Shown here piece after piece: positions 34,090 through 46,358 of a DNA stretch of 64,000 bases; within the stretch, counting starts at the first letter, position 1; each line of letters starts with the position of its first letter. The position numbers were made by a program, and so were the translations under genes. Below the pieces are notes generated by a model, which saw only the letters and a list, made by a program, of their open reading frames with translations, was not told the origin of the DNA and did not search any database. Origin of the DNA: JANXVR01 sp034667405 (GTDB lineage Bacteria > Actinomycetota > UBA4738 > HRBIN12); NCBI GenBank assembly GCA_034667405.1, contig JAXDJX010000018.1, forward strand, positions 248,001-312,000, in the 5' to 3' direction.

Positions 34090-34506
34090 TCAGCCCCGCG
34101 CGGGGGTGTCGGCGGCCTTCTTCCCCGAGGCCGAGCTCGTTGCTTTGGACGCCGGCTTCCGTGCCGCCTTCGCACCGGTTGTCGTTCGCGTCGCCGCAGT
34201 CTTTCCCGACGCGGACGCCCGCTTGTCAGCCGCCCGCTCCAAGGCCCGGACGCGCTTCTTCAGGGTCTCAAGTTCGTTCTGTGTGGCGATACCGACCGCC
34301 CCCACCTGGCTCGACACTTCCCGACGAACGAACTCCTTCAGGCGTTCGCGGTTCTTCTGCGACCAGTCGAGGATGTCGGCGGCCGACTTCGCGACCTGAT
34401 CCTTGGCGGCACCCGGGCCGGCCAAGTTCTTCGCGAGCGATCGAGCCCGCGCCGGAGTGAGTTCGCCGATCGTGGCTTCGATGGTCTTCCGGAGATCGTC
34501 GAGCAT
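34090..34506 (-). CDS. phasin-like coiled-coil protein with Ala/Lys-rich tail
   Basis: 138 residues. Residues 1-85 are helical: MLDDLRKTIEATIGELTPAR, QVAKSAADILDWSQKNRERL, and a short coiled coil ETLKKRVRALERAAD. The last 50 residues are Lys/Ala/Thr/Ser-rich (KTAATRTTTGAKAARKPASK), like the tails of histone H1-like proteins. The composition resembles phasin-type regulators (PhaF), where such a tail binds DNA. The start has AAGGAGG five bases upstream. It sits between the HAD phosphatase gene and tlyA. Function is not assigned. Confidence 0.75.
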   Translation of the reverse strand: MLDDLRKTIEATIGELTPARARSLAKNLAGPGAAKDQVAKSAADILDWSQKNRERLKEFVRREVSSQVGAVGIATQNELETLKKRVRALERAADKRASASGKTAATRTTTGAKAARKPASKATSSASGKKAADTPARG

Positions 34507-34557
34507 GGGAGCCTCCTTCGCTGGGCACCTGAGCATACTCCGACCCCCCGGCCGGGC

Positions 34558-35331
34558 TTATCCCGGGAACAGGTCGCGAAGGTCCTCGGCTACGAACGTG
34601 GGGCGTGGCGCATCTCCCACCAGGTCGGCTCTGGCCGTGACCCCCGTGAGCACCAGGAGCGAATCCCACCCCAGCCCCAGGGCGCCGGCGATGTCGGTGT
34701 CCAACCGGTCACCCACGACGAGCGGCACGCCTCCACCGCCGCGCTCGCGAGCCGCTTCCAGGAGTGGGGCCGCCGGCTTCCCGATGACCTCCGCCGTTCG
34801 ACCCGTCGTGGCCTCGACGGCAGCGAGCAGAGCTCCCGCTCCCGGCCAAAGCCCGTCCGCTGCGGGGAACGATGCATCGGCATTGGTGGCGACGAGCGCC
34901 GCCCCGCGCTCCACGAGAAGGCACGCGCTGCGAAGCTTCGGGTAGTCGAGTCCCCGGTCGAACCCAACCACGACCGCATCGACAGAGTGCGCTTCCTGTG
35001 CGACCACCTCGATGCCCCGGGCCGCCAGCGCCTGGAGCAGCCCGTCTTCGCCGATCACGAACGCGGTCCCGGCGCCACGAAGGGCCAGGAGCGTCGCCGT
35101 CACGACAGCCGATGTCTCCACCTCATCCGGTGTGGCCGGTATGCCGAGCGAGCTCAGGTGAGAGGCTACGGCCGCCTGCGTCCGACTCGAGTTGTTCGTC
35201 ACGAACACGGGACGAACACCGGCGGCTCGGATCCGGGCCACCGACTCGGGTGCGTGCGGGATGGCGTCGTCCCCGCGGTAGATCGTGCCGTCGAGGTCGA
35301 AGAGGATGACGTCGTAGGAGGTGCCGATCAC
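34558..35331 (-). CDS. HAD-IIA family phosphatase (NagD-like)
   Basis: 257 residues. Nucleophile motif VILFDLDGTIYRGDD, motif II VFVTNNSS, the C2-cap, and motif IV VVGDRLDTDIAGALGLG. It dephosphorylates small phospho-compounds; relatives include nucleotide and phosphoglycolate phosphatases. Located between the TPR gene and the phasin-like gene as in the Rv1691-Rv1694 region. GTG overlaps the TPR stop by four bases. Confidence 0.93.
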   Translation of the reverse strand: MIGTSYDVILFDLDGTIYRGDDAIPHAPESVARIRAAGVRPVFVTNNSSRTQAAVASHLSSLGIPATPDEVETSAVVTATLLALRGAGTAFVIGEDGLLQALAARGIEVVAQEAHSVDAVVVGFDRGLDYPKLRSACLLVERGAALVATNADASFPAADGLWPGAGALLAAVEATTGRTAEVIGKPAAPLLEAARERGGGGVPLVVGDRLDTDIAGALGLGWDSLLVLTGVTARADLVGDAPRPTFVAEDLRDLFPG

Positions 35332-35702
35332 GCGGTGAGCCGCTCCAGCACGTCCCGATAACTGGATTCCTCCGGTTTGAGCGCAACCGCGAGCTTGGCG
35401 TGGGCCACCGCACGCCCGGACTGACCCGAGCGTTCGCAGGCAAGGGCGAGAGCGAAATGCCCGTAGTCGTCGCTCGGATCCAGTTGCACCGCTTTGGCGA
35501 ACTCGCGCCTGGCCCTCCCGAATCGTCCCGACAGATAGTGCGCCCGTCCCAGCGCTTCGCGGATGGATGCTTTGTCGGGTTCGAGGAGTTTGGCGCGACC
35601 CAAGACCACTGCGGCTGCGTGCGCGTCGCCGCGTTGGAGCAGCGCCCGACCGCGGACGTACAGGTCGTATGCCGCCCCTGGCTCTGGTCGGCTGTTATAC
35701 AA
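35328..35702 (-). CDS. small TPR-repeat protein
   Basis: 124 residues made of about three tetratricopeptide repeats: AAYDLYVRGRALLQRGDAHA, IREALGRAHYLSGRFGRARR with EFAKAVQLDP, and HFALALACERSGQSGRAVAH. No signal or membrane segment. It probably mediates protein contacts. The best start is TTG, five bases from the divergent start of the DUF1015 gene, and it has no room for a leader on its own side. The stop overlaps the HAD gene. Position matches Rv1691. Confidence 0.82.
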   Translation of the reverse strand: MYNSRPEPGAAYDLYVRGRALLQRGDAHAAAVVLGRAKLLEPDKASIREALGRAHYLSGRFGRARREFAKAVQLDPSDDYGHFALALACERSGQSGRAVAHAKLAVALKPEESSYRDVLERLTA

Positions 35703-35707
35703 GATGC

Positions 35708-36892
35708 GTGCCTCGTGTCTTCCCGTTCGAAGGACTCACCTACGCCGAGATCGCCGGTCCGCTGGATCAGGTCACGGCGCCGCCTTACGACGTTATCAGC
35801 GACGCGCGCAGGCGTGAGTACCTCCTGGGGAGTCCCTACAGCGTGGTCCATCTGGATCTGGCGGAGGGGAGCGAGGACCCCACCGACCCCGGGAATCGCT
35901 ACGAACGGGCCGCCGGCTGCCTGGAGGAATGGCAACGCAAGGGGGCGCTGCTGCGGGCCCCAACCCCGCGGTACTACGCGTACGAGATGGCGTTCACGAT
36001 CGACGACGCGCCCCGGAGGATCCGTGGCCTCTTCCTTGCCCTCTCACTGGAACCGTGGGGCGCCGGGGTGATCCCACACGAACGGACGATGCCGGGACCC
36101 ATCGAGGATCGTCTCAACCTGCTCCGCGCGACCCGCACCCATCTGTCCGCCGTCTACGGCACCATCGCCGGTCCTTCCGTGCCGCTGGGCGAGCTCTTGG
36201 AAGAGGTGACGGCGTCTACCCCTACTCACGACACCACAGACGAACGCTCCGTGCGCCACCGCATGTGGACGGTTCCCGTGCACCCCGAGATCGCGACATG
36301 GTTCGCGGATGCTCCGGTCCTCATCGCCGACGGCCACCACCGATACACGACAGCGTTGCGCTACCGCGATGAGATGCATGCCCAGCATGGTCCCGGACCG
36401 TGGGATCGCGTCCTTGCTCTGCTCGTCGACGCAGCGGCGGAGCACCTCCCCGTGCTCCCCTTCCACCGGCTTCAGCTCACGGGTACCGTTCCCACCGGTG
36501 GAGCGGAGGTCGCGAGCCTCGCCGACGCCCTCCAGGCCGTCTCGGATGATCCGCCCGTGGTGGCCGCCGTGACCCGCGGCCCGGACGGCCCGCGGTACGC
36601 CGTGGTTCATCTGACGGGTGGCCCTCCCGCGGTTCGAGCCCTGCACGACGAACGACTGCGAGCAGCGACGGCGGCCGGCGACCTCGCCTTCACTCCGAGC
36701 AGCGACGACGCGCTCGCCGCAGTGTCCTCCGGACGCGCCGTTGCGGCGTGGCTACTCCCCGCGACCACCCCGGAACGGATCCGAGACGTGGTCGAACGGG
36801 GAGAGCGCCTACCCCAGAAATCCACCTACTTCTGGCCGAAACCCCGAACAGGGATGGTCATGATGCCCGTCGACGACGCCTCGCCAGAATGA
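35708..36892 (+). CDS. DUF1015 family protein
   Basis: 394 residues. Members start with VFPFEGLTYAEIAGPLDQVT followed by the signature APPYDVI, as here, and contain VLIADGHHRYTTALRYRDE. The family is annotated in places as a SerB-cluster-associated or HTH-type protein; its activity is unknown. The GTG start is directly at the conserved N-terminus, without a ribosome-binding site, and TTATAC lies 8-13 bases upstream, so a leaderless message is possible. Confidence 0.88.
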   Translation: MPRVFPFEGLTYAEIAGPLDQVTAPPYDVISDARRREYLLGSPYSVVHLDLAEGSEDPTDPGNRYERAAGCLEEWQRKGALLRAPTPRYYAYEMAFTIDDAPRRIRGLFLALSLEPWGAGVIPHERTMPGPIEDRLNLLRATRTHLSAVYGTIAGPSVPLGELLEEVTASTPTHDTTDERSVRHRMWTVPVHPEIATWFADAPVLIADGHHRYTTALRYRDEMHAQHGPGPWDRVLALLVDAAAEHLPVLPFHRLQLTGTVPTGGAEVASLADALQAVSDDPPVVAAVTRGPDGPRYAVVHLTGGPPAVRALHDERLRAATAAGDLAFTPSSDDALAAVSSGRAVAAWLLPATTPERIRDVVERGERLPQKSTYFWPKPRTGMVMMPVDDASPE

Positions 36893-36911
36893 TGCATCCC
36901 GCACGAGGCCG

Positions 36912-37226
36912 TTAGCCCTGAGGGGGTTCGATCTTCTTGATACCCGTGGCGAGGACCTCTGTGAGACTCCTCGCTCCTGCCCCGCTCCGGTAGAACCGGC
37001 GGACCAGTTGGCCGTGCACGAGCACGGCGTCACCCTTCGCGATCCCCTTTAGAGCTCGTTTGCCGACCGTGGCGTGCCACGCTGCGACCGGGAGGGGGAG
37101 GAGGCGTTTGCCCACCTCCGGAACGGAGAGCCGGAGCTCGGTAACCTCGTCTCCCGACGGCATGCGCCGTTCCACCGGCTCAGCCGCCACGGTGCCCGCA
37201 AGCACCACCACGTTGACCGTCACCAT
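36912..37226 (-). CDS. short single-stranded DNA-binding (OB-fold) protein
   Basis: 104 residues. An SSB-type OB fold: VTVNVVVLAGTVAAEPVERR, VTELRLSVPE and KGIAKGDAVLVHGQLVRRFY. It lacks the long acidic C-terminal tail of replicative SSB, so it is probably an auxiliary paralogue, with the main ssb elsewhere. AAGGAGG lies five bases before the ATG. A long in-frame upstream extension is non-homologous. Isolated gene, convergent with DUF1015. Confidence 0.82.
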   Translation of the reverse strand: MVTVNVVVLAGTVAAEPVERRMPSGDEVTELRLSVPEVGKRLLPLPVAAWHATVGKRALKGIAKGDAVLVHGQLVRRFYRSGAGARSLTEVLATGIKKIEPPQG

Positions 37227-37335
37227 CGCATCCTCCTTCACACCAACGAGCCTGCAGGAGAGGTGACCGGCCCACGAGGAGGACACAGTACGCGGGGCGA
37301 CCGACACGACTCGGCCGTGGACTCTCGGGGATGCC

Positions 37336-37863
37336 TCAGATGTCGAGGCCGGGCAGTCCGTTGGTCCCGAGGATGAGCGAGATCGCCCCTCCGTGGTGCG
37401 TCTCATGCTCCATGAGGTGCCAGATCACCCATCCGCGAGTCGTGGATCGGTCGGCGCCGGCTTGAGGGAGCTGGACGACGAGGTCCTCGGGCGTCCACCG
37501 GTTGAGGCAGTCGTCGACCATGCCCCAGGTCTTGTGGAACGCGTCCACGATCTCGTCTGCCGCTCGTGGATGGTTCTCGTCGTCCTCCCACCCTGCGTCC
37601 TCGAGCGAAAGGTCCGGGACTGTCGTGCTCGCCACGCGAAACATGTCACGAGTGGCTCGGTCGCCCTCACCGAGGACATCGTGGAACCAATACGCCCGAC
37701 TCCCCGCCATATGGCTGGCGATCTGCCAGATCGTCATCTCGACCGGGGACGTCCGAAGTGCCAGCTGGTCCTGGCTGAGCGTGCCGATGGCCGCTAGGAG
37801 CAGCCGTTGATGCTCAGCCCAACCCGCGTAGAACGACTGAAGGACCTCCCTGCCGGATGACAC
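37336..37863 (-). CDS. DinB family protein
   Basis: 175 residues. A four-helix bundle of the DinB/YfiT class with metal ligands in QIASHMAGSRAYWFHD and HLMEHETHHGGAISLIL. Such proteins often act as thiol-dependent transferases or hydrolases; the substrate is unknown. GTG start. It diverges from the metallo-beta-lactamase gene across a 71-base gap. The 109-base gap to the SSB-like gene downstream shows no clear terminator. Confidence 0.88.
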   Translation of the reverse strand: MSSGREVLQSFYAGWAEHQRLLLAAIGTLSQDQLALRTSPVEMTIWQIASHMAGSRAYWFHDVLGEGDRATRDMFRVASTTVPDLSLEDAGWEDDENHPRAADEIVDAFHKTWGMVDDCLNRWTPEDLVVQLPQAGADRSTTRGWVIWHLMEHETHHGGAISLILGTNGLPGLDI

Positions 37864-37934
37864 CCCTCGACGCTACATCGAGATCCAGCGTCCTACTAGG
37901 GCCTCAGCGCGACCCTCTGACATACTCGCGCGTC

Positions 37935-38906
37935 ATGGAGCGTCGCGAACCGATCCTGTCCTCCGTCGGAGGAGGTATCACCATGATCGACACCGGCATG
38001 ATCGGCGAACGCGAGCTCAACGCGGTGTACTTCATCCCTGGATCGAGCCCCACGCTCGTCGAGACCGGCCCGGGCGCCGACCTCCCCGTCGTGCTCGCCG
38101 CCCTGGCTGAACTCGGTGTGGAGCCTCAGGATCTCGCGCACATCGTCGTCACACACATCCACATCGATCATGCGGGAGGAGCCGGAGCTCTCCTGAGCCG
38201 TTTCCCCCGAGCATCCGTCTGGGCGCATGAACGCGGCGTGTCCCACCTCGTCGATCCAACGCGCCTGGTCGCGAGCACCGCGCGCACCTATGGCGAGGAA
38301 CGCATGCAGCGTTTCTTCGGCGCGACCGAGCCGATCGCCGCCGACCGCGTCCGCACGGTGACCGACGGTGACACCATCGACCTCGGTGACCGGACCCTCA
38401 CCGTGATCCACACGCCTGGACACGCCTCCCACCATGTGGCATTCCACGATGACGCCGGCGGAGCGGTCTTCACCGGAGAGGCCATCGGCTCCTATCTCCC
38501 GTGGGGACCCGCCTTCCGTCCCGCGCTGCCACCCCCCGAAGTCGATGTGGAGCAAGCACTTGCGAGCATCGAGCGCATCGCAGAGACCCACCCGACCGAA
38601 CTCCTCACCTCGCATTTCGGCGCCGTTCCGGCCGGCGTCGACGGCTGCGCCCGTGCTAAGGAGAACATCGTCTCGTGGAGCGAGGTGGTCCGGCAGGTCC
38701 TCCGCTCAGAGCCAGAGGCCCCTCAGGATCAAGTCGCAGCAGCCCTTGCGGCACACGCGGACCGTTCGTTCGCGGAGGAGACCGGTCGTCCGTTGGACGA
38801 GGAATCCGCCCGCTATGACGTCATGGGGAGCGTGGCGATGAACGCGACCGGCCTGTCCCGGTATTGGCGGAAGCGTTGGGAGCGCGAAGTGGTAGCGACC
38901 GATTAG
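37935..38906 (+). CDS. metallo-beta-lactamase fold hydrolase
   Basis: 323 residues. The zinc motif THIHIDHAGG (HxHxDH) is at about residue 75, a second His in TPGHASHHVAF, and the Asp/His set is completed by AVFTGEAIG and ELLTSHFG. A helical C-terminal domain of about 90 residues follows. Resembles hydrolases of the glyoxalase II/lactonase group. The ATG at MERREPILS was chosen because the upstream 26 codons cover the gap and have no homology. Its stop overlaps that of the TPR gene on the other strand. Confidence 0.9.
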   Translation: MERREPILSSVGGGITMIDTGMIGERELNAVYFIPGSSPTLVETGPGADLPVVLAALAELGVEPQDLAHIVVTHIHIDHAGGAGALLSRFPRASVWAHERGVSHLVDPTRLVASTARTYGEERMQRFFGATEPIAADRVRTVTDGDTIDLGDRTLTVIHTPGHASHHVAFHDDAGGAVFTGEAIGSYLPWGPAFRPALPPPEVDVEQALASIERIAETHPTELLTSHFGAVPAGVDGCARAKENIVSWSEVVRQVLRSEPEAPQDQVAAALAAHADRSFAEETGRPLDEESARYDVMGSVAMNATGLSRYWRKRWEREVVATD

Positions 38907-39589
38907 CTGAGATCGGCCAAGCGCTCGGCGGCGTCGAAGGCACCCGAGTCGTGCCGCATGATCTTCCTGAACTCATCGGCCGCCTCCTCGCGGCGACCGG
39001 CTTTCGCGAGGATGTCGCCGCGGACGTACCACAACCGCAAGGTGTAGGGCTCGGAGATATCCTCGCGCGTCTTGGCACGCCCGAGGAACGCGAGCGCCTC
39101 CGCGTAGCGTTGCTGATCCGCCAGGGCCGACGCGGCCACGATCACCGCTTCGGCCTTGGCCTCGTTGGGCGCCTTCGATCGCAATTCCTCTTCTGCTAGG
39201 GGAACGGCCTCGCTCGGTTTGCCGAGCGCCCGAAGACAGTCCGCCATCACGTGGTTCTGGTCGGCACGTCCGCTCATGCGACGGTAGGCCTTGAGTTCAG
39301 CGACGGCTTCCTGCCACCGACCCGCGCCGTAGAGGGCCAAGCCCAGCACCTCCCGCACCGCGCCCGAACGCGGAGCGGCGGCCTTCGCCAGCAACGCCTC
39401 GGTGATCGCGACCTTCGCGTCGCCACGCTCCAGGAGATCCACCGCTCGAGAGAGCTTCGCGATGGCGATCTCCTGCTCCGCCGGCTTCGCCGATCGGCGG
39501 ATCTCATCGAGGAGTTCCCGTGGGAGGGGCGGCTTCGCGGCACTAGGCGGGCGTCGGCCGCCCGAACGAGGTTGCAAGGCTTTGGGCAT
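38903..39589 (-). CDS. TPR-repeat protein
   Basis: 228 residues. A basic, Pro-rich N-terminus (MPKALQPRSGGRRPPSAAKP) is followed by a superhelix of TPR units: AVREVLGLALYGAGRWQEAV, ADQNHVMADCLRALGKPSEA, LADQQRYAEALAFLGRAK and VRGDILAKAGRREEAADEFR. No enzyme motif. The ATG has TAGGAG four bases upstream. It lies just beyond the rRNA operon terminator, so it needs its own promoter within about 55 bases; none is obvious. Confidence 0.8.
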   Translation of the reverse strand: MPKALQPRSGGRRPPSAAKPPLPRELLDEIRRSAKPAEQEIAIAKLSRAVDLLERGDAKVAITEALLAKAAAPRSGAVREVLGLALYGAGRWQEAVAELKAYRRMSGRADQNHVMADCLRALGKPSEAVPLAEEELRSKAPNEAKAEAVIVAASALADQQRYAEALAFLGRAKTREDISEPYTLRLWYVRGDILAKAGRREEAADEFRKIMRHDSGAFDAAERLADLS

Positions 39590-39643
39590 GAGGCTCCTAG
39601 GGTACGAAACGCGTGGACGACCAAGGCATGAGCCGGCGGAACG

Positions 39644-39673
39644 ACAACGGGCCGCCCGAAGGCGGCCCGTTGT
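39644..39673 (-). terminator. rRNA operon terminator
   Basis: A perfect 13-pair stem, ACAACGGGCCGCC (39644-39656) with GGCGGCCCGTTGT (39661-39673), closed by a CGAA tetraloop, lies directly beyond the 3' end of the 5S gene on the minus strand. The following CGTTCCG is only mildly T-rich. Confidence 0.85.
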
Positions 39674-39680
39674 GAAGAAG

Positions 39681-39798
39681 TCCCGGCAGCGACCTACTCT
39701 CCCACCCAGTTTCCCAGGCAGTACCATCGGCGCGGGAGGGCTTAACTTCCGGGTTCGGGATGGGACCGGGTGTTTCCCCTCCGCCATGGCCACCGAAA
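39681..39798 (-). rRNA. rrf: 5S ribosomal RNA
   Basis: About 118 bases on the minus strand. It contains CGGTGGCCATGGCGGAGGGG at the 5' side, CCCATCCCGAACCCGGAAG, and GGGAGAGTAGGTCGCTGCCG at the 3' side; the ends pair as helix I. Limits are accurate to a few bases. Confidence 0.95.
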
Positions 39799-39878
39799 CA
39801 TCGGTGACTCTTTCAGATCGGTAAGGATCGTCAGAGCGGTTGTTGAGGGTGCGTCCCTCGAGCAGAGCTCGGGAACTA

Positions 39879-39896
39879 CGATAGCGAGCGCGAGCA
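39879..39896 (-). repeat. 3' arm of the 23S processing stalk
   Basis: The 18 bases CGATAGCGAGCGCGAGCA (plus strand) are the perfect inverse of 43002-43019 on the other side of 23S. In the transcript they form the base-paired stalk cut by RNase III. The rest of the 23S-5S spacer (39799-39878) is without other notable structure. Confidence 0.8.
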
Positions 39897-42995
<3,099 letters not shown>

Positions 42996-43001
42996 TTTAG
43001 A

Positions 43002-43019
43002 TGCTCGCGCTCGCTATCG
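43002..43019 (-). repeat. 5' arm of the 23S processing stalk
   Basis: Perfect 18-base inverse of 39879-39896, just upstream of 23S in the 16S-23S spacer. Together they bracket the 23S gene. Confidence 0.8.
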
Positions 43020-43041
43020 AGTTCTCAAGGTGCCCGAAGGT

Positions 43042-43069
43042 TCGCACCCTCAAAGCTGAACAGCGCGAC
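43042..43069 (-). repeat. 3' arm of the 16S processing stalk in the spacer
   Basis: On the minus strand GTCGCGCTGTTCAG followed by CTTTGAGGGTGCGA pairs with the leader segment at 44957-44984 (14 pairs including one G-U, an internal loop, then about 7 more). The spacer (42996-43236) carries no tRNA gene. Confidence 0.75.
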
Positions 43070-43231
43070 GACGCCGGCATGCATCCACGATCCCCACGCG
43101 TTCGCCCCGAAGGACTACTAGAAGTGTGTTTCGAAGGATGTGTCCGACGAACTAGCCAGTGCATCAACCTGGAGTCTTCCGGGATGCAGAGCTGGGAACG
43201 GATGTCCCTGCTCACCGGTATGCCAAAGGCT

Positions 43232-44756
<1,525 letters not shown>

Positions 44757-45049
44757 GACTTGCAACAATCCCCGTCGCCCGAAGGCTCAAGGGTTCGTTA
44801 TTCATTTGGAAAGCGGTCGACGTACGGGCAGGCACTGCCCTGGCCGACCATTTCGATCCCGCCCGAATATCCGGACGGTTTCAGTACTACAACCCTCAGG
44901 TGGTTCTGACGCGGCGAACCGCGCCATCTCCATCTGACGGAAAGGCACTGGCTTTTGTCACGCTGTTCAGTTCTCAAGGTGCGAAAGACGCAAGTGTCCT
45001 ACCGCAGGCGGGGTTTTGGGCCTCGCGCAGAGGACTCTCGCGCTGACGT
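44757..45049 (-). other. rRNA operon leader with 16S processing stalk arm
   Basis: A gene-free leader of about 290 bases. At 44957-44984 the minus-strand TCGCACCTTGAGAACTGAAC and following bases pair with the spacer arm at 43042-43069, forming the stalk from which RNase III frees pre-16S. The TTGAGAACT element occurs again in the 16S-23S spacer and resembles a boxA-type antitermination signal. No coding frame of merit. Confidence 0.7.
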
Positions 45050-45077
45050 ATGGTAGCAGGACGGTCTGGTTCGTCAA
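45050..45077 (-). promoter_or_regulatory. rRNA operon promoter
   Basis: On the minus strand TTGACG (45072-45077), a 16-base spacer and TACCAT (45050-45055). It begins just beyond the tyrS stop, and the start point near 45043 gives a leader of about 290 bases before 16S. Only one clear promoter is seen. Confidence 0.6.
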
Positions 45078-45094
45078 CCGAGACTGTGTGGACG

Positions 45095-46306
45095 CTACTG
45101 GGCCTGCAGCCGCACGAACTGTCGCCGGCCAACCTGCAACACCTTCCCGTGAAGCTCGGAGGGCTCGAATTCCGCCTCGGGATCGGCAAGTTGGTTGCCA
45201 TCCAGGCGCACCCCCCCTTGCTGAACCGCCCTTCGAGCCTCTCCGTTGGAGGTGGCAAGACCCGTCCCGACCAGCAGTTTGGGGAGCCAGACCCTGCCAT
45301 CTCGCAGTGCGGTTGCTGGGATGGGCATCTCCGAGACATCCTCGGGGATATCGTGGGAGCGAAAGACCTTGTTGAAGCGCTCCTCCGCGGCGGCCCCGGC
45401 CCCCGGCCCGTGATACAGGTCGACGGTCTCTCGTGCCAGACGCCGCTTCTCCTGGTTCGGGTGGAGAGAACCGTTCGCTAGCCCCTCCGATACCCGGCCC
45501 ACGTCGCCGGGGTCGGCCGGCGTGCATAACGATAGGTATCTGGCGATCAAGGTATCGGGGATGGACATGAGCTTGCCGAACATCTGGTCCGGCGGCTCGG
45601 TCAGACCGACGTAGTTGTCGTAGGACTTGGACATCTTGCGAACACCGTCGGTGCCCTCGAGGAGCGGCATCGTGAGCACGACCTGCGGCTCCTGCCCCCA
45701 TGCTCGCTGGATCTCGCGGCCCATGAGGAGGTTGAATAGCTGATCGGTGCCGCCGAGTTCGATGTCGGCTTCCACGGCCACAGAATCGCGGGCCTGAAGG
45801 AGCGGATACAGGAATTCTACGATGCTGATCGGCTTGCCCGTGCTGTGGCGCGCGCGGAAGTCTTCGCGGTCGAGCATCTGGGCGACGGTTGCCGAGGAGG
45901 CAAGGCGTAGGAGCTCGGGCATGTCCATCGAACCCAGCCACTCGGAGTTCCAGCGGACGTCGGCAGCGTCTGTGTCGAGGACCAGCTTCGCCTGTTCGAA
46001 GTAGCTCTGCGCGTTCTCCTTCATCTGCTCGGGGGTGAGCATGGGACGCGTTGCGGAGCGGCCGGAGGGGTCACCCACCATCCCGGTGAAATCGCCGATG
46101 ATGAGGATGGCGACATGTCCCAGATCCTGGAACTGCCGGAGTTTCCGCAGGACAACCGCGTGCCCCAACGTGAGATCGGGCCGGGACGGATCGACGCCGA
46201 ACTTCACCCGCAGCGGCCTGCCCGAAGCGAGCTTCTCGCGGAGTCCGTCGGCGGGAACGATCTCTTGCGCCCCGCTGGCCAGGAGCGTGTGGGCGTCGGC
46301 GACCAT
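45095..46306 (-). CDS. tyrS: tyrosyl-tRNA synthetase
   Basis: 403 residues. A class I synthetase with HIGH-like DLTLGHAVVL, KMSKS in GVRKMSKSYDNYVG, and GGTDQLFNLLMGREIQ. A C-terminal S4 domain (LLVGTGLATSNGEARRAVQQ) binds tRNA. The form lacking the bacterial TyrRS VDxTxxSLHxGH-type string but with PDLTLGH suggests the TyrRZ subtype; that is tentative. The ATG diverges from the PBP gene across 52 bases. mpg and tyrS are near each other as in M. tuberculosis. Confidence 0.95.
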   Translation of the reverse strand: MVADAHTLLASGAQEIVPADGLREKLASGRPLRVKFGVDPSRPDLTLGHAVVLRKLRQFQDLGHVAILIIGDFTGMVGDPSGRSATRPMLTPEQMKENAQSYFEQAKLVLDTDAADVRWNSEWLGSMDMPELLRLASSATVAQMLDREDFRARHSTGKPISIVEFLYPLLQARDSVAVEADIELGGTDQLFNLLMGREIQRAWGQEPQVVLTMPLLEGTDGVRKMSKSYDNYVGLTEPPDQMFGKLMSIPDTLIARYLSLCTPADPGDVGRVSEGLANGSLHPNQEKRRLARETVDLYHGPGAGAAAEERFNKVFRSHDIPEDVSEMPIPATALRDGRVWLPKLLVGTGLATSNGEARRAVQQGGVRLDGNQLADPEAEFEPSELHGKVLQVGRRQFVRLQAQ

Positions 46307-46358
46307 CCCGCCGGATGCTACCAGTGCACGTTGGCGTCACGGGTAGACTCGCGTAGGG

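Noticed and set aside
44961..44984. A separate promoter or operator at the TTGAGAACT repeat of the rRNA leader
   Set aside because: Its partner in the spacer shows it is part of the 16S processing stalk, possibly with a boxA function, and no -10 follows.
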